Assembly: GCA_025435355.1 (NCBI GenBank)
Contig: JANJFQ010000005.1
Span: 1 to 40,691 of the forward strand
DNA length: 40,691 nt
From: Candidatus Methanophagales archaeon
Lineage (GTDB): Archaea; Halobacteriota; Syntropharchaeia; Alkanophagales; Methanospirareceae
Direction of reading: 5' to 3'
Every line of letters starts with the position of its first letter. Within the stretch, counting starts at the first letter, position 1. The notes below the pieces were generated by a model. That model searched no databases, was not told the DNA's origin, and worked only from the letters and a program-made list of their open reading frames with translations. Below are positions 31,020 to 39,818 of the stretch, one piece after another. Made by a program: the position numbers and the translations under genes.

Positions 31020-31947
31020 ACCCTATTGTTTCCCTCAGCCCTTCTTCCAGGCTATACCGTGGCTCATAGCCTAAAACCTTCTTCGCCTTCGATATATCGC
31101 CCAGGGAATGCATTACATCTCCCTTTCTTGGAGCGTCATGTATGGGCTTTAACTTTTTCCCCATGAGCTTCATTATCATATCTGCAAGCTCGTTTATGCT
31201 TATCCGGTTCCCATTTGCGCTGTTATATACTCCCGTAGCATCACTTTTTGCAGCAAGGACGTTTGCCCTTACTACATCCTTAACAAACGTAAAATCGCGC
31301 GTTTGCTGCCCATCCCCATAAATCACCGGTGGCTTGTTTTCCAAAACTCTATGTATGAATCTCGGAATAACCGCGGCGTAGTCCGAGTAAGGGTCCTGCC
31401 GCGGTCCGTAAACATTGAAATATCGAAGCGAAATAGTTTTTAAGCCGTAAACTTCTTTAAAAACATCGCAATAATACTCACCCATAAGCTTTGTCACCGC
31501 ATACGGTGACTTCGGATTTGCTGCCATATCTTCTCTCTTCGGTAGTTCTGGCGTATCGCCGTAAACCGAGGATGAGGATGCATAAATAACTTTTTTTACG
31601 CTACTATCCTTTGCCGCAACCAAAACATTCAGTGTTCCATTTATATTTGCGTTATTTGATGCAATCGGGTCTTTTATACTCCTTGGTACAGAAGGAATCG
31701 CTGCCTGGTGGAATACGTAATCGCAGTCCTTAAAAATTTCCTTCAGCAAATTTAAATCAGTAACGCTACCTTTAACAAACTTAATATTCAACTCAAACTT
31801 TAAGAGAGTTTGATCAAAATGCTTCGCAATATTCTCCATCTTTCCCGTGGATAAATCGTCCACGATAATAATTTCGTTATCCTTCGATAGCTCTTCAGCA
31901 AGATTTGAGCCTATGAACCCCGCTCCTCCTGTTATAGCTAACTTCAT
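30997..31947 (-). CDS. NAD-dependent sugar epimerase (UDP-glucose 4-epimerase-like)
   Basis: A 316-residue extended SDR. It has LAITGGAGFIGSNLAEELSK (NAD-binding GGxGFIG), VIYASSSSVYG, SPYAVTKLMGEYY (catalytic YxxxK), RYFNVYGPRQDPYSDYAAVI and GDGQQTRDF. It likely interconverts UDP-hexoses or N-acetylhexosamines for surface glycans, fitting the glmS-glmU block beside it. Residues KHFDQTLLKFE (~46-56) are encoded by a palindromic element. The tail LSGLAV comes from a tandem repeat. The exact substrate is undetermined. Confidence 0.9.
   Translation of the reverse strand: MKLAITGGAGFIGSNLAEELSKDNEIIIVDDLSTGKMENIAKHFDQTLLKFELNIKFVKGSVTDLNLLKEIFKDCDYVFHQAAIPSVPRSIKDPIASNNANINGTLNVLVAAKDSSVKKVIYASSSSVYGDTPELPKREDMAANPKSPYAVTKLMGEYYCDVFKEVYGLKTISLRYFNVYGPRQDPYSDYAAVIPRFIHRVLENKPPVIYGDGQQTRDFTFVKDVVRANVLAAKSDATGVYNSANGNRISINELADMIMKLMGKKLKPIHDAPRKGDVMHSLGDISKAKKVLGYEPRYSLEEGLRETIGWLSGLAV
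31793..31827 (-). repeat. Palindromic element inside the epimerase gene
   Basis: Minus strand GCGAAGCATTTTGATCAAAC, then TCTCTTAAAGTTTGA, 35 nt. About 30 positions match the glmS copies, but it is translated in the opposite direction (AKHFDQTLLKFE). Confidence 0.82.
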
Positions 31948-31987
31948 TTTCTTCTCACACTCTTTTTCCTTACTTACATTCCCTATC

Positions 31988-33847
31988 TCACTCCACCGTC
32001 ACACTCTTTGCCAGATTCCTTGGCTTATCTATTTCGCATTCACGCTCTTTTGCAGTCCAGTATGCGAGTAAGTGAAGAGCAACAGTATTGGGAATAGGCG
32101 AGAATATTGCTCCTGTTTTGGGAACCCTTATCACTTCATCCACATACTTCTCCACTTCCTCGTCACCTTCCTCTGCGATTGCAATCACCGGAGACCCTCG
32201 TGCCTTTATCTCCTTAACATTCCCTAAAGTCTTCTCATAAATATTATCACGTGTCAGAATCGCAATTACCGGTGTATCTTTGGTAAGCAGTGCAAAAGGT
32301 CCGTGTTTGAGTTCACCCGCCGCGTATCCTTCTGCATGTATATACGATATTTCCTTCAGCTTTAATGCACCCTCCAGGGAAATAGCCAGGTTTACTCCCC
32401 TTCCAACGAAGAACGCATGCTCATATTTGGAAAGATACCTGGCGTGCTTTTGTATAGTTATATCTTCCTCGTCAAGCACCATCATAGCTATTTGTGGCAT
32501 TCTCTTCAGTTCCTCAAGATGTTCCAAAAACTCACTCTCGGGCATCTTCGCAAGGAACAAACCTAACAGATAAAAAATGACGAGTTGAGCTATGAAGCTT
32601 TTTGTCGCTGCAACGCCTATCTCTGGACCTGCCCTTATGTATATCGTTTCATCTGCGGTTCTCGTAGCCGAACTGCCCAAAACGTTTGTTATCGCTACTG
32701 TTTTACACCCATATCTCTTCGCTTTTTTCAGCGCCATCATCGTATCCGCAGTCTCTCCGGATTGTGTAATTGCCATTACCATCACGTTCGTTCCATCCAG
32801 CACAAAATCCGAGTAGTTGAACTCCGATGCGAGTTCCACTTGAACAGGAACTTTTGCTAAGTTCTCTATTATGTGTTTCCCGCACAGAGCGGCATAGTAG
32901 GACGTGCCACATGCAACCATCAAAATGCTTTTGCCTTTCGCATCGCCTTCAATCTTAAAATCAACACCAAAATTTATCTCATCCTCCGCTAAGTAACCTC
33001 TAAGCGTATCTATAATTGCCTTCGGCTCCTCATGAATTTCTTTCAGCATGAAGTGTTCGTATCCTCCCTTCTCGGCGTCCTCTATCGTCCATTCGATCAG
33101 TGTTTCTTCCCTTTTTACTTCGGAACCGCTGTTTTCTATGTATATCGAATCCCTTTTCACAATCGCAATGTCTCCTTCCTCCAAATAAATTATCCTGTTC
33201 GTTTGCTCAAGCACTGCCGGCACGTCAGAAGCAATAAAATTTTCACGGTCACCAACGCCTATAACGAGTGGAGATTCCTTCCTCGCTGCTATCAAGCCAT
33301 CGAAACCCTCTACCGCAACTATTATCGCATAAGACCCATTCAACCGAGATAGGGCTTCCTTTACCGCTTCTTTTATTTGCGAAGCGTTTTGATCAAACTT
33401 TCCAAACGTTTGCTGCGAAGCGTTTTGATCAAACTTTCCAAAAGTTTGATGAATCAAATGTGGTATCACCTCTGTATCCGTTTCCGATTTAAAAGCGCAA
33501 TTGCTCAAGAAACCATCTTTTATGGACTGGTAGTTCTCGATTATCCCGTTATGGACGACGGCAATTTCGCCTTTACAGTCGAGATGAGGATGCGCGTTCT
33601 TCTTCGATGGTGCACCATGAGTGGCCCATCTTGTGTGCCCAATTCCTATTTTACCATCGTATTCGGATTCTGATAAGTTTGCTTTTAGATAGTCAATGGA
33701 TTCAACACTTTTATACACGTGCATTTTACCATTATCCTGCACCAAGATGCCACAAGAGTCATACCCTCTGTATTCAATCCTTTTCAACGATTTAAGAATA
33801 ATTGGCAGTGCTTCTCTTTCTCCTACATAGCCGACAATTCCACACAT
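31988..33847 (-). CDS. glmS: Glutamine:fructose-6-phosphate aminotransferase GlmS, with two inserted elements
   Basis: A 619-residue protein. It starts MCGIVGYVGEREALPIILKS with the Cys2 nucleophile of the glutaminase domain, and continues GIGHTRWATHGAP and two SIS domains (MVACGTSYYAALCGK, AITQSGETADTMMALKKA), ending KSVTVE. It makes glucosamine 6-phosphate, the entry to UDP-GlcNAc. After DTEVIPHLIH there are two tandem copies of QTFGKFDQNASQ, encoded by palindromic elements and absent from the normal glutaminase domain. They probably form a surface loop. All catalytic motifs are intact. Confidence 0.95.
   Translation of the reverse strand: MCGIVGYVGEREALPIILKSLKRIEYRGYDSCGILVQDNGKMHVYKSVESIDYLKANLSESEYDGKIGIGHTRWATHGAPSKKNAHPHLDCKGEIAVVHNGIIENYQSIKDGFLSNCAFKSETDTEVIPHLIHQTFGKFDQNASQQTFGKFDQNASQIKEAVKEALSRLNGSYAIIVAVEGFDGLIAARKESPLVIGVGDRENFIASDVPAVLEQTNRIIYLEEGDIAIVKRDSIYIENSGSEVKREETLIEWTIEDAEKGGYEHFMLKEIHEEPKAIIDTLRGYLAEDEINFGVDFKIEGDAKGKSILMVACGTSYYAALCGKHIIENLAKVPVQVELASEFNYSDFVLDGTNVMVMAITQSGETADTMMALKKAKRYGCKTVAITNVLGSSATRTADETIYIRAGPEIGVAATKSFIAQLVIFYLLGLFLAKMPESEFLEHLEELKRMPQIAMMVLDEEDITIQKHARYLSKYEHAFFVGRGVNLAISLEGALKLKEISYIHAEGYAAGELKHGPFALLTKDTPVIAILTRDNIYEKTLGNVKEIKARGSPVIAIAEEGDEEVEKYVDEVIRVPKTGAIFSPIPNTVALHLLAYWTAKERECEIDKPRNLAKSVTVE
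33379..33449 (+). repeat. Two tandem palindromic elements inside glmS
   Basis: Copies at 33379-33413 and 33415-33449, each beginning GCGAAGCGTTTTGATCAAAC and followed by TTTCCAAA(C/A)GTTTG. The 36-nt period is a multiple of three and keeps the glmS frame. Confidence 0.88.
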
Positions 33848-33852
33848 TTATA

Positions 33853-35040
33853 CTACACCACCCAGCTTCCATCTGGTATTTTTCCACTTAGCTCCTTCAT
33901 TGATTTTATCTTACAACGGTTTCCAAGTATCGTCCCGGGATAAGCAATTACGTTACTACCTATCTCGCAACTTTCACCAACCATTGATCCTACTTTCACC
34001 CTGTGATACTCACCTCCGATTTCTATATCTGCTTCTTCGCTTCGTGCTATGAATCCCCCTTCCGCATACGACCCCATATCAAATATTGAATCATGAATGG
34101 AAGAGAATGAGCCAATTTTCACCATGTCCGTTAACACCGAGTTCTTAATCTCTGTAAATGCACTTATTGTAACATCATTTCCTATACTCGTGGATGGAAA
34201 AATGCAGGCATTGGGTCCAATCTCGCAATTTTCTCCTATAATAACAGGTCCTTTCACATACGAGTTTGCCCTTATCACCGAATTTTTACCTATTGACACT
34301 CGCCCGTCTATTGTCACACCGTGTTCAATTTTTCCTTCTACCTTTGCAGGATTTTCTCTCAGGACTATGTCGTTCAAACTCAGGATGTCCCAGGGGTAAA
34401 CTGCATCCAACCAGACTCCATGCGTTTCACACGCTTTCACAGGCTTTCCCTGGTGGATCATGCTTAACAATCCAGACGTCAGCTCGCCTTCCAAAAACTC
34501 GAATATTTCCTTTTCAAAAGCATATATTCCTGTATTGACCAGATTACTTATTTCTTCGCTCGGCTTCTCTATAATATCCTTAACCAGTCCGTTTTTCACT
34601 ATTACCACACCATACTTGCTCACATCCTTGTGCGCTTTTATCAATATCGCATTTTCGTTTTCACTCACATCCAAAAGCTCAAAATCTGAGATGGTGTCTT
34701 CCTCAATTACGTTATCGCCAGACAAAACGAGAAATCGTTCATCTGTTTTATTCTCTGCTTGCTTCAGTGCATCTCCGGTTCCGAGCAGGTGTTTTTGGAA
34801 AACATACTCAATTTCCACGCCTAAAGCCTTACCGTCTTCAAAATAATCCATTATTTTCTCTTTTTTATATCCCACGACAAATATAATCCGCCTTATTCCG
34901 TTTCTTTCCAACGCCTCAACTACATACTGCAGAATCGGCTTATTCGCTACCTTTATCATTACCTTCGGCTTTGACGCTGTAAACGGTCTCAGCCTTTCAC
35001 CTTCGCCCGCAGCAAGCACCACCGCCTGTTTAAAGCTCAT
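33853..35040 (-). CDS. GlmU-like bifunctional sugar-1-phosphate nucleotidylyltransferase/acetyltransferase (1)
   Basis: A 395-residue protein. Its N-terminal nucleotidyltransferase has VVLAAGEGERLRPFTASKPK (LxAGxGxRxxPxTxxxPK), and its C-terminal half is a left-handed beta-helix of hexapeptide repeats (VIIGENCEIGPNACIFPSTS). The archaeal enzyme acetylates GlcN-1-P and makes UDP-GlcNAc, following GlmS and phosphoglucosamine mutase. It is 5 nt from glmS and 1 nt from its paralogue, so all three share an operon. Confidence 0.88.
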   Translation of the reverse strand: MSFKQAVVLAAGEGERLRPFTASKPKVMIKVANKPILQYVVEALERNGIRRIIFVVGYKKEKIMDYFEDGKALGVEIEYVFQKHLLGTGDALKQAENKTDERFLVLSGDNVIEEDTISDFELLDVSENENAILIKAHKDVSKYGVVIVKNGLVKDIIEKPSEEISNLVNTGIYAFEKEIFEFLEGELTSGLLSMIHQGKPVKACETHGVWLDAVYPWDILSLNDIVLRENPAKVEGKIEHGVTIDGRVSIGKNSVIRANSYVKGPVIIGENCEIGPNACIFPSTSIGNDVTISAFTEIKNSVLTDMVKIGSFSSIHDSIFDMGSYAEGGFIARSEEADIEIGGEYHRVKVGSMVGESCEIGSNVIAYPGTILGNRCKIKSMKELSGKIPDGSWVV

Positions 35041-35041
35041 T

Positions 35042-36247
35042 TTAATATATCCTCGAGTTTTTTTCTATATAACCTGATGCGAGAGCACCGGGTCCAATAA
35101 GCGTATTGTTTCCGATAATCGTGCCAGCGTCAATACACACATTTATTCCAGTCTTTACTCCATCACTGATTATTGCACCGAGCTTCCTTCTCCCGGTATC
35201 CAATCCTTTTGCTTTTATATGCGCATTGTCAAACCGCAAGTTTGCTATTTTCGTACCTGCGCCTAAATTACACCTGCATCCTATAATAGAATCGCCAACA
35301 TAGCTAAGATGTGGGATTTTCGTCCCGTCCATGATAATTGAGCTCTTAACCTCCACTGCGCTCCCTATATGGCAATTATCGCCAATAGATGTGTTTGCAC
35401 GTATGTAGTTATTCGGTCCGATTTCACAATTTTCACCTATCACGACGGGTCCTTCTATATATGAACCGGATTTTATCAAAGTGCCTTCTCCAATCGATAC
35501 CTTGTCTTTGCCTTTTATCCACACGTTTTCTTCCAGTTCTCCTCTATTTACAGGGCTTATTTTCTCAATTAAAAGATCGTTTGCAGCCAGCAAATCCCAA
35601 GGGTAGCTGACATCTATCCAACGCTCGATTTTCTTCCAGAATACGTTATTACCCTCTTCTATTAGCAACTGTAAAGAATCCGTGAGCTCGAATTCACCCC
35701 TTTTCGATTTAGCTGTTTTTGACAGTGCTCTAAAAATAGTTTCATCTAAGAGGTAAACACCCGCGTTTACCAGGTTTGAAGGCGGCTCTCTCATTTTTTC
35801 ATGGATTTTCGTTATCCTTTCTCCTTCTGTCTCAACAACACCGTAATCCTCAGGATTTCTTACTTCGATTACCCCGATTATAATATCGTCGGTTATGACT
35901 TTTCTGATATCTTCCGCACTTACAATTGTGTCTCCGTTTAACATAAGAAATTTACCTTCTACCAAATCTTCAGTCCTTCTTAGCGCATCAGCAGTGCCAA
36001 GCTGCGTTTTTTGCGTTACATACTGGATATTTACATCCCATCTTTCTCCTTTCCCAAAGTAATTACGAATTGTTTCGTCATGGTATCCGACAGCGAAAAC
36101 AAAATCCACAATTCCTGCCTCTTTCACTTCTTCCAGCAGATGCTCGATTATGGGCTTTCCTACTATTGGAAGCATCACTTTTGGTCTTTCATAAGTAAGA
36201 GGACGCATCCTTTTCCCTTCGCCTGCCGCTAAAATTACCGCTTTCAT
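35042..36247 (-). CDS. GlmU-like bifunctional sugar-1-phosphate nucleotidylyltransferase/acetyltransferase (2)
   Basis: A 401-residue paralogue of the next gene with VILAAGEGKRMRPLTYERPK and a hexapeptide-repeat C-terminus (VVIGENCEIGPNNYIRANTS, then LGAIISDGVKTGINVCIDAG). It is the first gene of the glycan-precursor operon (this gene, paralogue 1, glmS, then the epimerase). Two such enzymes may have different sugar preferences (for example glucose-1-P versus GlcN-1-P). The sequence does not decide which. Confidence 0.88.
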   Translation of the reverse strand: MKAVILAAGEGKRMRPLTYERPKVMLPIVGKPIIEHLLEEVKEAGIVDFVFAVGYHDETIRNYFGKGERWDVNIQYVTQKTQLGTADALRRTEDLVEGKFLMLNGDTIVSAEDIRKVITDDIIIGVIEVRNPEDYGVVETEGERITKIHEKMREPPSNLVNAGVYLLDETIFRALSKTAKSKRGEFELTDSLQLLIEEGNNVFWKKIERWIDVSYPWDLLAANDLLIEKISPVNRGELEENVWIKGKDKVSIGEGTLIKSGSYIEGPVVIGENCEIGPNNYIRANTSIGDNCHIGSAVEVKSSIIMDGTKIPHLSYVGDSIIGCRCNLGAGTKIANLRFDNAHIKAKGLDTGRRKLGAIISDGVKTGINVCIDAGTIIGNNTLIGPGALASGYIEKNSRIY

Positions 36248-36361
36248 TTATCGTATCGCCCTTCTAGCAACCATTTCTCCAATATCTCGTATGGTGTTTA
36301 GCTTTTAAACCAAGCCTTATATATTTTTTGGTCATTAAAATTTTTTTATTCAAATAGGGGT

Positions 36362-37414
36362 TCACATTAACCCGAGCAATTGCTTATTACCGATATTCAC
36401 ATTTTTCAGGTGCTTTTTTGCCGCCTCATAGCATCTTTGCGCCTGTTCTCTCGACGTTATCGGCATATCTCGCATGTGAAAATCCGGATGAAATACAAGA
36501 AGTGAATAAGGGATTCCCGGATTAATACTTGCGATAAAACGAGCAATATTTTCCACCTCTTTCTCATCTACATAGAAAGGCACAAGTAAAGTAGTAGCAG
36601 TGAGAACAGGCGGGTTGGAACCTTCAAAGAACTCTTCTGCTATCAGTTGGAAGTTTTCGTAAGCCCTCTTATTTGGAATACCGCTAAGTGCTATACTTAA
36701 GTCGGGGTCAAAGGCTTTGAGGTCGAATTTTATGATTCCACCGCTTTTAAATGAAATTTCTGCTGCGTGCTTCGCCAAATTCCTGTTGCCACAGCCATTC
36801 CATTCCCAGCATATCTTTACCTTTTTATCCTCTAAAATCAGCTCTGAAGCACGTATCGCAAAAGGAAGTTGTGGCTCGGGGCTTCCGCCAAAGTAGCACA
36901 CGCAATATGCAGTTTCCTTCCGCAGCACCTTAGAAACAAAATCTTTCACGCTTACCGCCTTAACAACTCCTAAATCCTTATGCGATGCATTCTGACAGAA
37001 AAGACAATCGAAATTACAGCCATAGAAGAATACCGCGATGTTCACTTTCGTGTATTGCGAAGAGCCCGGGCAGAACCAGGCAGCGCAGCAGTTCGTCGGT
37101 AGTGGGTCACTGTATGCATATAGTAATGCATGGTTCTTAGGCACTAAAGACCTTAATTCCCCGTTTACGTTCTCTTTTAGCCCACAATAGCTTCTTTCGC
37201 CTTCTTTCAGCACACACTCATTTGAGCAAAGCTCGCATTTTAGCCCCTCTTTGCTCTTCGGCGGCTCCTCTGGGAGGCCATATTCTGCTCTTGTCCGCTT
37301 ATGTGTCTCCTTTGCATAAAAGATTGCATATTCTCGACGGGCTCGTATGCAATCAACACAAACCCGTAACGACTCTGATGCAGTTCCATTTCCGCATATC
37401 ACGCATTTTTCCAT
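36362..37414 (-). CDS. Radical SAM protein, PFL-activase-like
   Basis: A 350-residue protein. An N-terminal Cys-rich region (CVICGNGTASESLRVCVDC and CELCSNECVLKEGERSYCG) precedes the radical SAM motif FFYGCNFDCLFCQN (CxxxCxxC). It resembles COG1180-type proteins of unknown substrate. The N-terminal cysteines could bind a further FeS cluster or zinc. It is transcribed separately from the glmS operon, with 115 nt between them. Confidence 0.85.
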   Translation of the reverse strand: MEKCVICGNGTASESLRVCVDCIRARREYAIFYAKETHKRTRAEYGLPEEPPKSKEGLKCELCSNECVLKEGERSYCGLKENVNGELRSLVPKNHALLYAYSDPLPTNCCAAWFCPGSSQYTKVNIAVFFYGCNFDCLFCQNASHKDLGVVKAVSVKDFVSKVLRKETAYCVCYFGGSPEPQLPFAIRASELILEDKKVKICWEWNGCGNRNLAKHAAEISFKSGGIIKFDLKAFDPDLSIALSGIPNKRAYENFQLIAEEFFEGSNPPVLTATTLLVPFYVDEKEVENIARFIASINPGIPYSLLVFHPDFHMRDMPITSREQAQRCYEAAKKHLKNVNIGNKQLLGLM

Positions 37415-37561
37415 TGTTTATTTATTTATTTGTTTTTGCAGGATAAAATTCTTATTTTCGACTTTAACAACCTTTCATTCGAAAAGAAAGCTTTACTAAC
37501 GAGATATTTTTAGAAGTATTCAACTTTCTTTTCTCCTTGCTCCTTTTGAAAACTTTGCCGA

Positions 37562-37918
37562 GATAAAGTTCTTCTTTTCATAAAATATCCGCCGAAGTAT
37601 TCGGTTAGTTGGATAGCGAAGCGTATAAAAGGGAGAAGCAGCAAACTGTTAAGGGATAGATTTCCACAGCTTAAGGACTGGTGTCCGGGGCATTTGTGGG
37701 CGCCATCGTGCTATCACAAAACTTTTAAAAAAAGTTTTATCGAAAACGCTTCGCAATCAGTAGGGCAAGGGTGGGAAGTGGTGGAGAAGTATATATCGGG
37801 GCAGAAGGGTTACGAGAAGACAGATACCGTACCTGTGGTTGTGATAGATGAAGAAAAGGAAAAAGCGCATAAAACCTGGTACATAACGCTTTATAACAAG
37901 CTTTGTGGATGTTGTTAG
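37562..37918 (+). pseudogene. IS200/IS605-type TnpA transposase remnant
   Basis: The frame reads DKVLLFIKYPPKYSVSWIAK, RIKGRSSKLLRDRFPQLKDW and CPGHLWAPSCYH, then VGQGWEVVEKYISGQ. This is the C-terminal part of a Y1 (HUH) TnpA. The start and the usual HxH (expected as DHVHLF) are lost or changed to DKVLLF, so it is inactive. A palindromic element inserts KTFKKSFIENASQ between CYH and VGQG. The last ~35 codons are not recognisable. Confidence 0.72.
37717..37754 (-). repeat. Palindromic element inside the TnpA remnant
   Basis: Minus strand GCGAAGCGTTTTCGATAAAA, then CTTTTTTTAAAAGTTTTG, 38 nt. It is translated in the same orientation and frame as the glmS copies (TFKKSFIENASQ against TFGKFDQNASQ). 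Confidence 0.8.
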
Positions 37919-38210
37919 TGGAGAAGAGGCTACTTTAGATATAGTAGTGAAAAATAATGCTGAAGTTCGAGCATCTTTTGATATTCATATTTTAGATCCG
38001 TGTCCCTGTGGTTTAAGTGGAAATTATCATAGGTTTACTTTTAATGCAAGTAAAACTGTAACATGGAAACCTTCAGACACTACCTATGGAGGTTGGGTGT
38101 GTAAAGACACTTCTACTCCTATAAAATGGAATGATGGTGTTGTTATAGTGTTTGGAGTAATTGTAATGATGATATTATATCGTCGTTTGAAGCAAAGAAA
38201 GGTGACTTAG
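37905..38210 (+). CDS. Small membrane-anchored beta-rich protein, 5' end probably lost
   Basis: A 101-residue frame from GTG 37905 (VSGEEATLDIVVKNNAEVRA, then HILDPCPCGLSGNYHRFTFN) with an immunoglobulin/CARDB-like look. It ends in a membrane helix and basic tail (GVVIVFGVIVMMILYRRLKQ). No signal peptide is present and the start lies inside the end of the TnpA frame. It is probably the 3' part of a larger exported protein anchored outside the cell. Confidence 0.45.
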   Translation: MDVVSGEEATLDIVVKNNAEVRASFDIHILDPCPCGLSGNYHRFTFNASKTVTWKPSDTTYGGWVCKDTSTPIKWNDGVVIVFGVIVMMILYRRLKQRKVT

Positions 38211-38222
38211 GATGTGATAAAA

Positions 38223-38414
38223 ATGAAAAAGGTTTGCTTCTGATAGTAGTTGCATTGGTTGTTTCAGTAATGGCATCTTGGATGCACCGATGATGTATTG
38301 TCAATAGTAGCACCATGCGATACGTGTGGAGGTGATGGAAAAGTCGCTTACGGGTATTTTAAAGTCAATTGTGGGATAGACTCTTTATTCTGGGGTGGCA
38401 CGGTGGGGGCTTAA
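38223..38414 (+). pseudogene. Lipoprotein gene with two compensating frameshifts
   Basis: ATG 38223 begins MKK. After a one-base shift the sequence reads GLLLIVVALVVSVMAS, and after a second shift GCTDDVLSIVAPCDTCGGDG, ending ..FWGGTVGA at 38412-38414. Together these give a classic archaeal lipobox (VVSVMASGC). Each shift is one base and they compensate. A pseudogene or two sequencing errors are both possible. Confidence 0.55.
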
Positions 38415-38961
38415 AAATATATGAACCGATATAATTCCCGTGGTTCGTAATTTCTACAAGTAAACTTAAATTTAATGGGAACAATTCCTTCGGGCAAGAG
38501 TGATTGGTTACATTTTTCCTGCAAACAATCCTGTCTGATATACAGCACCCCGCTTCCTGTAGAACGTTCTTTGATGGTTTCGATATTTTCTCTATTACTT
38601 GCTAAAAAGGTTGGAGAGACGACTTCAATAGTCATATGCTGTGTTTCCATACCACCGCTATTCTTTATATTGATAGCCTAACTTTTTCTCCTTTTCCACC
38701 ACTAACATTTTTGTCTGATAAGCATTGAGCAGAAAGCATAGGAGGATCGCCTAGATACTCAGCAGGATATACATCCAATACTGGTCTATTTGGTGTAATT
38801 GATGATATTTGTAAAGATATTGTCCAATAAACACCAATTAACATTAACACGGAAATAACTATTGGAATAACTTGTTTTTTATCAATCCAAGATTTTATGA
38901 ATTTTGAAACTTTTTCTTTATCCCTAGAAATATTTAAGTCGGATTGAAATATAAAAAGCAT
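38411..38961 (-). pseudogene. Membrane-anchored extracellular protein split by a frameshift
   Basis: The 5' part (38961-38665) has a cytosolic basic region, one membrane helix (QVIPIVISVLMLIGVYWTIS) and an outside segment ending GGKGEKVRLSI, then stops. The next frame continues KNSGGMETQHMTIEVVSPTF to a stop at 38411. The shift lies at ATATAAAG near 38665, possibly a TA duplication. The combined product of ~180 residues resembles single-pass proteins with a beta-sandwich outer domain. Confidence 0.55.
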
Positions 38962-39099
38962 TATAAAAAGTATTTGCTCTCACCCTCGAACAGAGTGTGA
39001 TACCTCTTTTGAGCTAATCTCTTTTTAGCCTTGTACACACCGAACGGATGCCCCGCTTTTCAAAGGGGGTGGCGAGGTTGGGTTTTTTTTTCAGTTTTG

Positions 39100-39462
39100 T
39101 TATCCATGAATTTTAATCGCATCTACTTCTGCCCTATGCACCTTTTCTATCGCCGTTCCTTTTTCTGCAATTTTTTCTGACATATACACTGCCGCTTCAT
39201 GGTCGAATTCAAGTAGTTTTCTTACTATCGTATTTTCTTCGTTCAATTTATACCGCGTTTCATTCCCTATCCTTCTGCTTTCTTTTACAAATTCCCATTC
39301 CTCTAACAGAGACCAATGCCTGTTAAGTGTCGTCCATTCGACATCCGAGTTCTCGGCAATCTCCGCCTTAGAGTAGTCATATCCTTTGTGGTCTATCAAA
39401 AAATCCATTATCTTTACTATCGGAGTTTCGCCGAATATGTGTTTTAACGCCATTTTTACCAC
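39100..39462 (-). CDS. Winged-helix DNA-binding protein
   Basis: A 120-residue protein. Residues ~10-75 form a winged helix (IVKIMDFLIDHKGYDYSKAE, then NSDVEWTTLNRHWSLLEEWE, then a wing SRRIGNETRYKL). The C-terminus is helical (FDHEAAVYMSEKIAEKGTAI). It is probably an archaeal transcription regulator, transcribed divergently from the gene at 39551, with which it may share an operator. TATA-like sequence lies at about 39475-39490. Family-level identification only. Confidence 0.7.
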   Translation of the reverse strand: MVKMALKHIFGETPIVKIMDFLIDHKGYDYSKAEIAENSDVEWTTLNRHWSLLEEWEFVKESRRIGNETRYKLNEENTIVRKLLEFDHEAAVYMSEKIAEKGTAIEKVHRAEVDAIKIHG

Positions 39463-39550
39463 CTCTATGTCTATTATACCTTTGATACATTTAAACTTTT
39501 TGAATTATGATACAATAATACACCTAAACTGAGAATCCCATATACCAAAA

Positions 39551-39808
39551 ATGACACAAAAAGAACTGACCCCTTATCAGAAGAAAATTCTTCTAAAGCT
39601 TAGACGTAATTTTTACATTGGAAGCAGACATACTTCTGAAGACAATGTCATTAAAGGTTTTCCAAAAGATATAAGGGGAGATATAAAGAAAGCACTCAAA
39701 AAGCTAATTAAAAATGGCTATTTAATCTCCAAACCTACTTCTTATGGATTGGAAGTATCAATAAATCCCGTGATGATGAAGGAAATCAACAGGATACTGG
39801 AGGAATAA
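39551..39808 (+). CDS. Small HTH-like archaeal protein of unknown function
   Basis: An 85-residue basic protein (LTPYQKKILLKLRRNFYIGS, then KDIRGDIKKALKKLIKNGYL, then ISKPTSYGLEVSINP) with the helix-helix-helix-wing order of a winged helix. It is complete. The group II intron begins 10 nt after its stop codon, so the intron does not split the coding region. Confidence 0.6.
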   Translation: MTQKELTPYQKKILLKLRRNFYIGSRHTSEDNVIKGFPKDIRGDIKKALKKLIKNGYLISKPTSYGLEVSINPVMMKEINRILEE

Positions 39809-39818
39809 ATCAGATGAA

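Noticed and set aside
39000-39099. GC-rich patch ending in a T-run (GGTTGGGTTTTTTTTTC region)
   Set aside because: It may be a terminator between minus-strand genes, but I could not define a convincing stem, so I did not list it as a feature.
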